64,000 bases of DNA, taken from NCBI RefSeq assembly GCF_019219065.1, contig NZ_JAHUWK010000009.1, forward strand, positions 203,296 through 267,295, given 5' to 3'. The notes under the pieces were generated by a model, which did not search any database, was not told where the DNA came from, and saw nothing but the letters and a program-made list of their open reading frames with translations. Both the position numbers and the translations under genes were made by a program. This document shows, piece by piece, positions 45,726 through 54,304 of this stretch (position 1 is its first letter; each line of letters begins with the position of its first letter). This DNA comes from Duganella sp. sic0402 (GTDB lineage: Bacteria > Pseudomonadota > Gammaproteobacteria > Burkholderiales > Burkholderiaceae_D).

Positions 45726-47644
45726 GGAGCATAGTAATTTGAGCGATTTCGGCCCTGCTGCTTGGCCAGATACATCGCCTGATCGGCGTTTTTCAGCAAA
45801 GTTTCGGCATCCGCACCATCTTTGGGGTACAAAGCGATGCCGATGCTGCTCGAAATATGAGCAGTCTGGTCCTCAAGCTGGAATGGCGAGTTCATTTTCT
45901 GCAGGATTTCCTGCACGGTGCGGCCGACATCGCCGGCATTGCGCAGTTCGCTGAGGATGACAGTGAACTCATCTCCCCCCAGCCTGGCCACGGTATCGGT
46001 GCTGCGTACGCAGCTAAGCAGCCGGTTTGCCACTTCTTTAAGCAGTAAATCGCCTTTATCGTGGCCCTGGGTGTCGTTGACTTCCTTGAAGTGGTCCAGA
46101 TCGACAAATACCAGCGCCATCGGTAGCTTGGAGCGGTCGGTTTTCTTCATTTCCTTGCGCAGATGCTCGTGGAACATGCGGCGGTTCGGCAATCCGGTCA
46201 GGGTATCGAAGTTGGCCTGGCGCCAGATCAGTTCTTCCGACGCTTTTTTCTGTGTGATATCGCTCATCAAGGCGACGTAGCGGAAAGGATTTGCCTGTTC
46301 GTCGTGGACGGTGTTGACGGTCATCGCCACCAGCAGTTCGTCGCCGTCCTTGTTGCGGTGCCAGACTTCACCTTTCCAGTAGCCGTTTTGCGCCATGCAT
46401 TCGAACAGGCGGTCGAAAAATACCTGGTCGTGGCAGTTGGAGGCAAGCTCATAGGCGTGATGGTTGGCCAGTTCTTTTTCGGTATAGCCGCTAAGCAGGG
46501 AAAATGCCGGGTTCACGGTCAGAATCTGGCCTTGGGCGTTGGTCACCATCATGCCTTCGCCGCTGTTCTGGAAAATCAGCGACGCCAGTTTCATCGATTC
46601 TTCGTTGGCCAGCAGCTTTTTTTCCATTTCCCGGCTGGCGTTGTACAGCATGCGGTAGCGCAGTTCGCGTTCTTCCTGGCGGCTGTAAGTGCGTAATGAA
46701 AAATGGCCGGCGCCCAGCATCAGCAGCAACAGGATGGCCAGCCCGCCACCGCCTATCAGGTAATTTTGTTGCAGCAAGCGGGTGCTTTCAGTGTCATTGC
46801 TGCCGACGGTGATGATCAGCGGCAGTCCTTGAATCACGCGATAGCTGAAAACCCGGCTCACCTTGTCGAACACGCTGATCGATTTATAGCTGCCGGCAGG
46901 GGCAATACGCACGTTGTCGAACAGGACGGTGCCGCGCAAATCTCGGCCAAAGGCTTGCTCCGAGTTCGGCACGCGGGCGATCACCTTGCCATTAGCGTGG
47001 ATCAGCGCGACGGAAATATCCGAATTGAAGCGCGAATTGGCAAAGACTTTGAGATAGCGGTCGACATTCATCGGCGCTGCGACGACGCCCAGGAACTCGC
47101 CTTTGGCAGTTTCCACCCTGCGGCTCAGGAAAAACAGCTTTTTCTTGCTGACTCTACCCTCCGATGGTTCGCCAATGAACAGTTTTCCCTGGGAAGCCTT
47201 GTCGACGTGGACTTTGAAGTAATCGCGGTCTGCATAGTTGGCGCCGATGACGCTGTTGCCGATGGACGTGGCAACCGCCTTGCCTTTGGGATCGATGAAG
47301 GTGATCCAGTAGTCGCTGTTGAAACTGGACTCACGCGAGGAAAGCAGGTCAGTCATGGTTTCCGGTGAACGGCTTTGCTGAGAGGGGAGCACTTTGATAG
47401 CGTTGGCAAAACCAAGCAGCGAGACATCCACCGATTGAATCGATGAAGTGACATAGGCCTCCATCGCTTTGACGTGATGTTCGGTTTGTTTTTGCAGCGA
47501 GAGTTCGCGTTCTACGTAGGAAGAGTGGAGTTGGCTAACCACAACAGCAATAGCCAGTGTAGCCATGGACAACAGGGCGGTGATCAATCGTCGCCGAAAA
47601 CGAATGTAAGCAGGCGACCGGGATTTTTTGTGCGTAGAAGGCAA
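45713..47644 (-). CDS. Membrane PAS-GGDEF diguanylate cyclase
   Basis: The 643-residue protein has two membrane helices (about 15-37 and 290-312) enclosing a dCache-type periplasmic domain with YADRDYFKVHVDKA, then a PAS domain (GEGMMVTNAQGQILTVNPAF) and a C-terminal GGDEF domain. The active motif RLGGDEFTVIL is intact and an inhibitory I-site RSTD lies five residues upstream. It should therefore make cyclic di-GMP under product control. No EAL domain follows. The gene is bracketed by two copies of one DnaA-box-rich non-coding element. Confidence 0.94.
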   Translation of the reverse strand: MPSTHKKSRSPAYIRFRRRLITALLSMATLAIAVVVSQLHSSYVERELSLQKQTEHHVKAMEAYVTSSIQSVDVSLLGFANAIKVLPSQQSRSPETMTDLLSSRESSFNSDYWITFIDPKGKAVATSIGNSVIGANYADRDYFKVHVDKASQGKLFIGEPSEGRVSKKKLFFLSRRVETAKGEFLGVVAAPMNVDRYLKVFANSRFNSDISVALIHANGKVIARVPNSEQAFGRDLRGTVLFDNVRIAPAGSYKSISVFDKVSRVFSYRVIQGLPLIITVGSNDTESTRLLQQNYLIGGGGLAILLLLMLGAGHFSLRTYSRQEERELRYRMLYNASREMEKKLLANEESMKLASLIFQNSGEGMMVTNAQGQILTVNPAFSLLSGYTEKELANHHAYELASNCHDQVFFDRLFECMAQNGYWKGEVWHRNKDGDELLVAMTVNTVHDEQANPFRYVALMSDITQKKASEELIWRQANFDTLTGLPNRRMFHEHLRKEMKKTDRSKLPMALVFVDLDHFKEVNDTQGHDKGDLLLKEVANRLLSCVRSTDTVARLGGDEFTVILSELRNAGDVGRTVQEILQKMNSPFQLEDQTAHISSSIGIALYPKDGADAETLLKNADQAMYLAKQQGRNRSNYYAPVNK

Positions 47645-47719
47645 AACATCTCCGGTTTGAGGTGTTTGTTTGGCAACTCCAGTATATCGAAGGTTTTATG
47701 GTTTACTCTAAAGATGTAG

Positions 47720-47926
47720 ATATAAAAATAGTGATAGTTGTTAACAACCACGGTTTTCTGTGGATAAGTCATCAATCTGGATTAGAATCAGGCGTTTACG
47801 CGATTTATAAGACGGCGCGTAAACCGTGTATGAGCGAAGAACTGTTTTGGGATAAAAAAAGTCCTCCCAAAAATTTATTTGTTTACTCACATTCCGCACC
47901 TGTGGATATCCATACGCTTATCCACA
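47720..47926 (+). repeat. DnaA-box-containing intergenic element, copy B
   Basis: This element lies between the divergent GGDEF gene and the nitronate monooxygenase gene. It repeats the landmarks of copy A in order: ATATAAAAATAGTG (47720), TTTTCTGTGGATAAGTCAT around a perfect DnaA box (47759-47767), GTTTTGGGATAAAA, TTACTCACA (47883), CCTGTGGATATCCA with TGTGGATAT at 47901, and TTATCCACA (47918, perfect). Inner parts are diverged but alignable. The remaining 75 bp towards the GGDEF start hold no feature I can name. Confidence 0.7.
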
Positions 47927-47945
47927 GCTCCCAACAGGAGAATCG

Positions 47946-48983
47946 ATGACCCTCGCGTCTGTTTTTCCGCATCCCATCATCCAGGGACCGACCGCTGGCG
48001 GCTTTAATACGCCAGCGCAGGTCGCAGCGGTGTCCAATGCCGGTGCGCTGGGGTCTTTAGCCTGTTCCCTGCTGTCTCCCGAACTGATACGTGCGCAAAC
48101 TGCGCAGATCCGCGCGTTTACGGACCGGCCGTTTTGCCTGAATTTTTTCGTTCAGCAGACGCCAAATCCTTCTATAGATGCAGTAGAGCAGGCGAAACAG
48201 TGGCTGAAACCGGTCTGGTCTTCGCTGGGATGGACAGAATTGCCCACACCGGCAAAATGGTGCGAGGACTTTGCCGCCCAATTTGAGGCATTGATCGCAT
48301 TGCGGCCCGCCGTGGCAAGCTTTACTTTTGGCATCCTCGATGCGGAGCAAGTGCGGCGTTTGCATGAGGCCGGTATTTTTGTGATCGGCACCATTACGCA
48401 TGTTGATGAAGCGCTGGCCTGGGAACGTTGCGGCGCCGACGCCGTGATTGCTTCCGGCCTAGAGTCTGGCGGACATCGCGGTACTTTCATCGGCGCGCAG
48501 GAAGACGCCATACTGGGCACATTTGAATTGCTGCCGTTAGTTGTTGCGGCAGTGCGTATTCCGGTGATTTCCGCCGGCGGCATCATGCATGGCGCGGATA
48601 TCAGACGGGCATTGGATGGCGGCGCGCAGGCAGTGCAGATGGGAACGGCGTTTCTGGTGAGTGACGAATCCGCTATCGGGCCAGCCTATAAACAGCGCTT
48701 GCTGACGGCCGGCGAGCATCCAACCAGGTTGACGCGCACTTTTTCTGGCCGCTATGCGCGCGGACTGGAAAATCACTTCATGCGGATGATGGCGGATCAG
48801 GAAAGCGTTCTGCCACCGTATCCGATTCAAAATGCCTTAACTTCGCCTATCCGAGCGGAGGCGGGCAAGCGCGGGGAAACCGAATTGATGTCACTGTGGT
48901 GCGGAACCGGCGTGGCGCGGGCGCGTCCCATGCCTGCGGCGAAACTGGTGGAGACTTTGCTGGCGGAGATCGGCAAAAAATAA
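47946..48983 (+). CDS. Nitronate monooxygenase (2-nitropropane dioxygenase family)
   Basis: The 345-residue FMN enzyme has the TIM-barrel motifs of the family: FPHPIIQGPTAGGFNTPAQV near the start, the catalytic-His region SGLESGGHRGTFIG, and the phosphate-binding SAGGIMHGADIRRAL. It oxidises alkyl nitronates. It is followed after 18 bp by a GMC oxidoreductase and probably shares its transcript. CAGGAG precedes the ATG. Confidence 0.92.
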   Translation: MTLASVFPHPIIQGPTAGGFNTPAQVAAVSNAGALGSLACSLLSPELIRAQTAQIRAFTDRPFCLNFFVQQTPNPSIDAVEQAKQWLKPVWSSLGWTELPTPAKWCEDFAAQFEALIALRPAVASFTFGILDAEQVRRLHEAGIFVIGTITHVDEALAWERCGADAVIASGLESGGHRGTFIGAQEDAILGTFELLPLVVAAVRIPVISAGGIMHGADIRRALDGGAQAVQMGTAFLVSDESAIGPAYKQRLLTAGEHPTRLTRTFSGRYARGLENHFMRMMADQESVLPPYPIQNALTSPIRAEAGKRGETELMSLWCGTGVARARPMPAAKLVETLLAEIGKK

Positions 48984-49001
48984 ACGACGAGGAGACTGTT
49001 T

Positions 49002-50612
49002 TTGGAATCAGCAGGCAGCTACGACTACATCATCATCGGCGCTGGCTCGGCTGGCTGTGTATTGGCCAACCGGCTTAGCGCAAACAAGGACACCGAAGTC
49101 CTGCTGATTGAAGCAGGCGGCCGCGACGATTATGTGTGGATACACATCCCGGTCGGCTATTTGCACTGCATAGACAATCCCAGAACAGACTGGAAATTTC
49201 GCACCGAAGCCGAGTCGGGCCTGGGGGACCGCAGCCTGCTTTATCCGCGCGGCAAAGTACTTGGGGGAAGTTCTTCGATCAACGGCATGATTTACATGCG
49301 TGGCCAAGCCGGTGATTATGATCGCTGGGCCGAGTTGACCGGCGACGACAGCTGGCGCTGGGAGTCGGTGCTGCCACTGTTTAAAAAGAGCGAGGACTAC
49401 CACGGCGGCGCATCGGAATTCCATGGCGCCGGTGGTTTATGGCGCGTCGAAAAACAGCGTTTGTCCTGGCAGATACTGGACGCCTTCCGCGAAGCCGCTG
49501 CCGAAACCGGCATCCAGAAAATCGACGACTTCAATCGCGGCGATAATGCCGGCTGCGGCTATTTTGAAGTGAATCAAAAACGCGGCATACGCTGGAACAC
49601 GGCCAAGGCATTTTTAAAACCCGCTGCGCGCAGAGCGAATCTGACGGTCATGACCGGCTGCCACGTGGAACGTTTGCAGATCGAAAATCGCGTTTGTACC
49701 GGCGTGATGTTTACCGGCGGCGGCACGCAGTTCATCGCCACCGCGCACAAAGAAACCCTGCTGGCGGCTGGCGCCGTTGGTAGTCCGCAGATTTTGCAAT
49801 GCTCCGGCATCGGTCCCGCCGCGCGTTTGCATGAGCTGGGCATACAGCCCGTGGTCGATCTGCCTGGCGTCGGCGAAAATCTGCAAGACCATCTGCAACT
49901 GCGCATGATTTACAAGCTGGGCAAGGGGGCGCGCACACTGAATACGATGACGTCGAACTGGTTCGGCAAGCTGCGTATCGGCCTGGAATATGCGATGTTC
50001 CAGAGTGGCCCGATGTCGATGGCGCCGTCGCAGCTGGGCGCGTTTGCGCGTTCCAACGCCAGCGAGAAAACGCCGAACCTGCAATACCATGTGCAGCCGC
50101 TGTCGCTGGAAAAATTTGGCGATCCTTTGCATATCTTCCCTGCGTTCACTGCGAGCGTGTGCAATCTGCGTCCGACTTCGCGCGGCCATGTACGAATAGC
50201 CAGCGCCGATCCGTATGCGCCGCCGAAAATTTCACCGATGTATCTGAGCACGCCGGAAGACCGCAAAGTCGCCGCCGAAGCGCTGAACCTGACGCGCAAT
50301 ATCGTCGCCGCACCGGCACTGAAAAAGTACGCGCCGGAAGAATACAAGCCAGGCGCGCACTACCGCAGCGATGAAGAATTGGCCGAAGCCGCCGGCGCCA
50401 TCGGCACCACGATTTTCCATCCGGTCGGCACCTGCAAGATGGGGCGCGCTGATGATCCGGATGCGGTGGTTGACAGCGAACTGCGCGTCAAAGGCGTGGC
50501 CAGATTGCGCGTTGTGGATGCGTCCGTCATGCCTTTCATCACCTCCGGAAATACAAATTCCCCTACGATCATGATCGCGGAAAAAGCGGCGCAATTAATC
50601 CGCGCCACTTAA
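49002..50612 (+). CDS. GMC-family FAD-dependent oxidoreductase (choline/alcohol dehydrogenase type)
   Basis: The 536-residue flavoprotein has the dinucleotide-binding motif YDYIIIGAGSAGCVLANRL, the GMC signature GKVLGGSSSINGMIYMRG, and the C-terminal active-site region GTTIFHPVGTCKMG (His) and SGNTNSPTIMIAEKAA (Asn). The start is TTG 49002, supported by GAGGAG at 48990-48995. The substrate is an alcohol, but neither it nor a betaine pathway can be inferred from the neighbours. Confidence 0.92.
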   Translation: MESAGSYDYIIIGAGSAGCVLANRLSANKDTEVLLIEAGGRDDYVWIHIPVGYLHCIDNPRTDWKFRTEAESGLGDRSLLYPRGKVLGGSSSINGMIYMRGQAGDYDRWAELTGDDSWRWESVLPLFKKSEDYHGGASEFHGAGGLWRVEKQRLSWQILDAFREAAAETGIQKIDDFNRGDNAGCGYFEVNQKRGIRWNTAKAFLKPAARRANLTVMTGCHVERLQIENRVCTGVMFTGGGTQFIATAHKETLLAAGAVGSPQILQCSGIGPAARLHELGIQPVVDLPGVGENLQDHLQLRMIYKLGKGARTLNTMTSNWFGKLRIGLEYAMFQSGPMSMAPSQLGAFARSNASEKTPNLQYHVQPLSLEKFGDPLHIFPAFTASVCNLRPTSRGHVRIASADPYAPPKISPMYLSTPEDRKVAAEALNLTRNIVAAPALKKYAPEEYKPGAHYRSDEELAEAAGAIGTTIFHPVGTCKMGRADDPDAVVDSELRVKGVARLRVVDASVMPFITSGNTNSPTIMIAEKAAQLIRAT

Positions 50613-50646
50613 ATTCAGATCAAGAAATCATCGTATTTATACTGTA

Positions 50647-50675
50647 TTGTTGACGAATTTATTACTGTGTATGAT
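50647..50675 (+). promoter_or_regulatory. Candidate sigma-70 promoter of the livGF-J-HM operon
   Basis: TTGTTG (50647-50652) and TATGAT (50670-50675) are separated by 17 bp and lie 44 bp before the first ATP-binding-protein gene. The region is AT-rich, unlike the flanking genes. Confidence 0.5.
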
Positions 50676-50718
50676 CTAGAAAAAATTGGTACTTTGAAAA
50701 GAATAACAGGGAGACAGG

Positions 50719-51489
50719 ATGTCCGACGTTATCTTGGAAACAAAGCACTTGACCAAGGAATTCAAGGGTTTTACCGCGGTCAATGATGTGAATCTCAAAG
50801 TACAGCGCGGCCACATCCACGCGCTGATCGGCCCCAACGGGGCGGGTAAAACCACATGCTTCAATCTCCTCACCAAGTTTCTGGCACCCAGCTCCGGCCA
50901 GATCCATTTCAACGGCCATGACATCACGGCCGCGCGGCCGGCACAGATCGCGCGCATGGGCGTGATCCGCTCGTTTCAGATTTCGGCCGTGTTTCCACAC
51001 CTGACGGTGTTGCAGAATGTGCGCATAGGCTTGCAGCGCCAGCTCGGCAGCAGCTTCTTTTTCTGGCAAAGCGAACGCGCGCTGGACCAGCTCAACGACC
51101 GTGCCATGCAGCTGCTGGGGGAAGTCGATCTGACTGAATTCGCCGACACCATCACCGTCGATATGCCTTATGGCCGCAAGCGCGCTTTGGAAATCGCCAC
51201 CACGCTGGCGATGGAGCCGGAACTGATGCTGCTGGATGAACCGACGCAAGGCATGGGCCATGAGGATGTGCACCGGGTCACCGAGCTCATCAAAAAAGTA
51301 TCGGTGGGCCGCACCATTCTGATGGTCGAACACAATATGAAAGTGGTGTCCGGCATTTGCGACAAGATCTCCGTCTTGCAGCGCGGTGCGATGCTGGCTG
51401 AAGGCGCTTACGCCGAGGTGTCGACCAATCCGCAGGTGATGGAAGCGTATATGGGCACGGAAGCGGCGGTGCTCGAAGGAGCGCACTGA
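50719..51489 (+). CDS. livG: Branched-chain amino acid-type ABC transporter, ATP-binding protein
   Basis: The 256-residue ATPase has Walker A GPNGAGKTTCFNLL, the modified signature region MPYGRKRALEIATTLA, Walker B LMLLDEPTQGMG and the C-terminal extension of LivG. It opens a five-gene transporter operon. AGGGAGACAGG precedes the ATG. Its stop overlaps the next start by 1 bp. Confidence 0.94.
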   Translation: MSDVILETKHLTKEFKGFTAVNDVNLKVQRGHIHALIGPNGAGKTTCFNLLTKFLAPSSGQIHFNGHDITAARPAQIARMGVIRSFQISAVFPHLTVLQNVRIGLQRQLGSSFFFWQSERALDQLNDRAMQLLGEVDLTEFADTITVDMPYGRKRALEIATTLAMEPELMLLDEPTQGMGHEDVHRVTELIKKVSVGRTILMVEHNMKVVSGICDKISVLQRGAMLAEGAYAEVSTNPQVMEAYMGTEAAVLEGAH

Positions 51490-52196
51490 TGACCGCCGCG
51501 CTGGAGATCGCCAAGCTGCAAGCCTGGTATGGCGAGTCGCACATTCTGCACAACGTCAATATGACGGTGCAGCCGGGCGAAGTGGTGACGCTGCTTGGCC
51601 GCAACGGTGCCGGCCGCACCACCACGCTGCGCGCCATCATGGGCCTGACCGGCGCGCGCCAGGGCTCGATCAAGGTGAATGGCGAGGAAGCGATCGGCTT
51701 GCCGACGCACAAAATCGCCCACCTCGGCATCGGCTATTGCCCGGAGGAGCGGGGGATTTTTTCCTCGCTGTCGGCGGAAGAAAACCTGATGCTGCCGCCG
51801 CAATTGAACGGCGCCGACAAGGGCATGCCAGTGCCGGAAATCTATGCGATGTTCCCGAATCTTGAAGAGCGCAGGCACAGCCAGGGCACGCGGCTGTCCG
51901 GCGGCGAGCAGCAGATGCTGGCGGTGGCGCGCATCCTGCGCACCGGTGCGCGCCTGCTGCTGCTGGACGAAATTTCCGAAGGCCTGGCGCCGGTGATCGT
52001 GCAGGGACTGGCGCGCATGATCACGACGCTGAAAGCGAAGGGCTACACCATCGTCATGGTGGAACAGAATTTCCGGTTTGCCGCGCCATTGGCCGACCGG
52101 TTTTATGTGATGGAACACGGGCAAATTGTGGAGACCTTTGTTGCATCCGAGTTGAGCGCCAAGATGCCGGTGTTGACCGAGCTATTGGGGGTTTAA
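51489..52196 (+). CDS. livF: Branched-chain amino acid-type ABC transporter, second ATP-binding protein
   Basis: The 235-residue ATPase has the LivF layout: signature LSGGEQQMLAVARIL, Walker B LLLLDEISEGLAP, H-loop-equivalent region VMVEQNFRF. The Walker A reads GRNGAGRTTTL, with Arg where the catalytic Lys normally is. This may be a tolerated variant in the subfamily or may make this half of the ATPase dimer weak. It is coupled to livG by TGATG. Confidence 0.93.
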   Translation: MTAALEIAKLQAWYGESHILHNVNMTVQPGEVVTLLGRNGAGRTTTLRAIMGLTGARQGSIKVNGEEAIGLPTHKIAHLGIGYCPEERGIFSSLSAEENLMLPPQLNGADKGMPVPEIYAMFPNLEERRHSQGTRLSGGEQQMLAVARILRTGARLLLLDEISEGLAPVIVQGLARMITTLKAKGYTIVMVEQNFRFAAPLADRFYVMEHGQIVETFVASELSAKMPVLTELLGV

Positions 52197-52216
52197 ACCT
52201 TGGTAGGGAGACAAAA

Positions 52217-53413
52217 ATGAACATCAAAGTCATCACCCTTGCGGTCGCCGCCTGTGCATCCTGGTCGGCCCAGGCGCAGATTTCCGGCGACACCGTCAAG
52301 ATCGGTTTCATCACCGACATGTCCGGCCTGTACACCGACATCGATGGCGCGGGCGGCGCCGAAGCCATCAAGATGGCGATTGCCGATGCGGGCGGCAATA
52401 TCAACGGCAAGAAGATCGAATTCATTTCTGCTGACCACCAGAACAAGGCCGACATCGCTGCCTCCAAGGCGCGCGAATGGTTTGATCAGCAGGGCGTCGA
52501 TATGCTGATCGGCGGCACCAACTCCGGCGCCAATCTGGCCATGGCCAAAGTGGCGGCGGAGAAGAAAAAAATCTTCATTTCGATCGGCGCCGGCTCGGCC
52601 CGCCTGACCAACGAAGAATGCACGCCGTACACCGTGCATTACGCCTATGACACCATCGCACTGGCGCGCGGCACTGGCGGCGCCATCGTCAAGCAGGGCG
52701 GCAAGAACTGGTATTTCATGACCGCCGATTATGCGTTTGGCCAGTCGCTGGAGAAGGATACGTCGGAGCTGGTGAAGTCGGCCGGCGGCAAGGTGATGGG
52801 TTCGGTCAAGCATCCGCTGTCGGCGTCGGATTTTTCGTCCTTCCTGTTGCAGGCGCAATCGTCGGGCGCGCAGATTCTCGGCCTGGCCAACGCGGGCGGC
52901 GATGCGATCAACTCGATCAAGGCGGCCAACGAGTTCGGCATCACCAAGAAGATGAAGCTGGCCGGGCTGCTGATCTTCATCAACGACGTGCACTCGCTGG
53001 GCCTGAACCTGACGCAGGGCATGTACCTGACCGACGGCTGGTACTGGGATCAGAACGACGACACGCGTGCCTGGGCGAAACGCTATTTCGCCAAGATGAA
53101 AAAGGAACCGTCGATGTTGCAGGCGGCGGACTATTCGGCGGCTGGCAATTACCTGAAAGCGGTGAAGGCAGTTGGCGCCGATGATTCCGACAAAGTGATG
53201 GCCTACCTGAAAGCGAACAAGATCAACGATATGTTCACCAAGAACGGCGTGATCCGCCCGGACGGCCGCATGGTGCACGATATGTATCTGATGGAAGTGA
53301 AGAAACCATCCGAGTCGAAATATCCATGGGATTACTACAAGGTGTTGGCCACGATTCCGGGCGACCAGGCCTACGCCACCAAAGCGGAAACCAAGTGCAG
53401 CCTGTGGAAATAA
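52217..53413 (+). CDS. ABC transporter periplasmic substrate-binding protein (LivJ family)
   Basis: The 398-residue protein has a signal peptide (MNIKVITLAVAACASWSAQA) and a type I periplasmic binding fold beginning ISGDTVKIGFITDMSGLYTD. The usual ligand pocket residues of LivJ-like proteins occur in GGTNSGANLAMAKVAAEKKK. The substrate may be a branched-chain amino acid or another carboxylate; families of this type also bind aromatic and hydroxy acids. It sits between the ATPase and permease genes, 20 bp after livF. Confidence 0.92.
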   Translation: MNIKVITLAVAACASWSAQAQISGDTVKIGFITDMSGLYTDIDGAGGAEAIKMAIADAGGNINGKKIEFISADHQNKADIAASKAREWFDQQGVDMLIGGTNSGANLAMAKVAAEKKKIFISIGAGSARLTNEECTPYTVHYAYDTIALARGTGGAIVKQGGKNWYFMTADYAFGQSLEKDTSELVKSAGGKVMGSVKHPLSASDFSSFLLQAQSSGAQILGLANAGGDAINSIKAANEFGITKKMKLAGLLIFINDVHSLGLNLTQGMYLTDGWYWDQNDDTRAWAKRYFAKMKKEPSMLQAADYSAAGNYLKAVKAVGADDSDKVMAYLKANKINDMFTKNGVIRPDGRMVHDMYLMEVKKPSESKYPWDYYKVLATIPGDQAYATKAETKCSLWK

Positions 53414-53419
53414 GCTGAG

Positions 53420-54304
53420 ATGGAAATCTTCGGCTATCCCTTGCCCATGATAATGAGCCAGCTGCTGCTGGGTCTGGTGAACGGCTCGTTCTATGCGATG
53501 CTGTCGCTCGGCCTTGCCGTGATTTTCGGCCTGCTCAATGTGATTAACTTTTCGCACGGCGCGCTGTACATGATGGGCGCGTTCCTGGCGTGGATGGGCA
53601 TCGAATACGCCGGTCTCAACTATTGGGTGATGCTGGTCCTGGCGCCGCTGCTGGTCGGGGTGTTCGGCGTCATCATCGAAAAGACCATGCTGCGCCATCT
53701 GTACAAGCTGGACCATCTGTATGGGCTGCTGCTGACCTTCGGTATCACGCTGCTGGTGGAGGGCGTGTTCCGCTCGTTCTATGGCGTCTCCGGCCAGCCA
53801 TTCCAGACACCCGAGGCGCTGGCCGGCGCCACCGACCTCGGTTTCATGGTGCTGCCGAATTACCGCGCCTGGGTGGTGCTGGCGTCGCTGACGGTGTGCC
53901 TGTCCACCTGGTTCGTGATCGAGAAGACCAAACTGGGTGCCTACCTGCGCGCCGGCACCGAGAATCCCAAGCTGGTCGAAGCCTTCGGCGTCAACGTACC
54001 GCTGATGGTGACGCTCACCTATGGCTTCGGCGTCGCTTTGGCGGGCTTTGCAGGCGTTTTGGCGGCCCCAATCATCCAGGTGCAGCCCCTGATGGGGCAG
54101 AACCTGATTATCGTCGTATTCGCCGTTGTGGTGATCGGCGGCATGGGGTCGATCATGGGCTCGATCCTGACCGGGCTGGCGCTGGGCGTCATCGAAGGAT
54201 TGACCAAGGTGTTCTATCCGGAGTTTTCATCGACGGTGGTGTTCCTGGTGATGGTGGTGGTGCTGCTGCTGCGTCCGGCAGGCTTGTTTGGCAAGGAAAA
54301 ATGA
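53420..54304 (+). CDS. livH: Branched-chain amino acid-type ABC transporter permease
   Basis: The 294-residue permease has about eight membrane helices and the LivH signatures LLLGLVNGSFYAMLSLGLAV, NFSHGALYMMGAF and AEFGVNV-type loop (EAFGVNVPLMVTLTYGFGVA). It starts 6 bp after the binding protein and overlaps livM by 4 bp (ATGA). Confidence 0.95.
   Translation: MEIFGYPLPMIMSQLLLGLVNGSFYAMLSLGLAVIFGLLNVINFSHGALYMMGAFLAWMGIEYAGLNYWVMLVLAPLLVGVFGVIIEKTMLRHLYKLDHLYGLLLTFGITLLVEGVFRSFYGVSGQPFQTPEALAGATDLGFMVLPNYRAWVVLASLTVCLSTWFVIEKTKLGAYLRAGTENPKLVEAFGVNVPLMVTLTYGFGVALAGFAGVLAAPIIQVQPLMGQNLIIVVFAVVVIGGMGSIMGSILTGLALGVIEGLTKVFYPEFSSTVVFLVMVVVLLLRPAGLFGKEK

Noticed and set aside
49656..49671. GCTGCCACGTGGAACG in the GMC oxidoreductase gene as a parS site
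   Set aside because: Only 12 of 16 bases agree with the palindromic form and the left arm is broken; CACGTG is expected by chance in GC-rich coding sequence.
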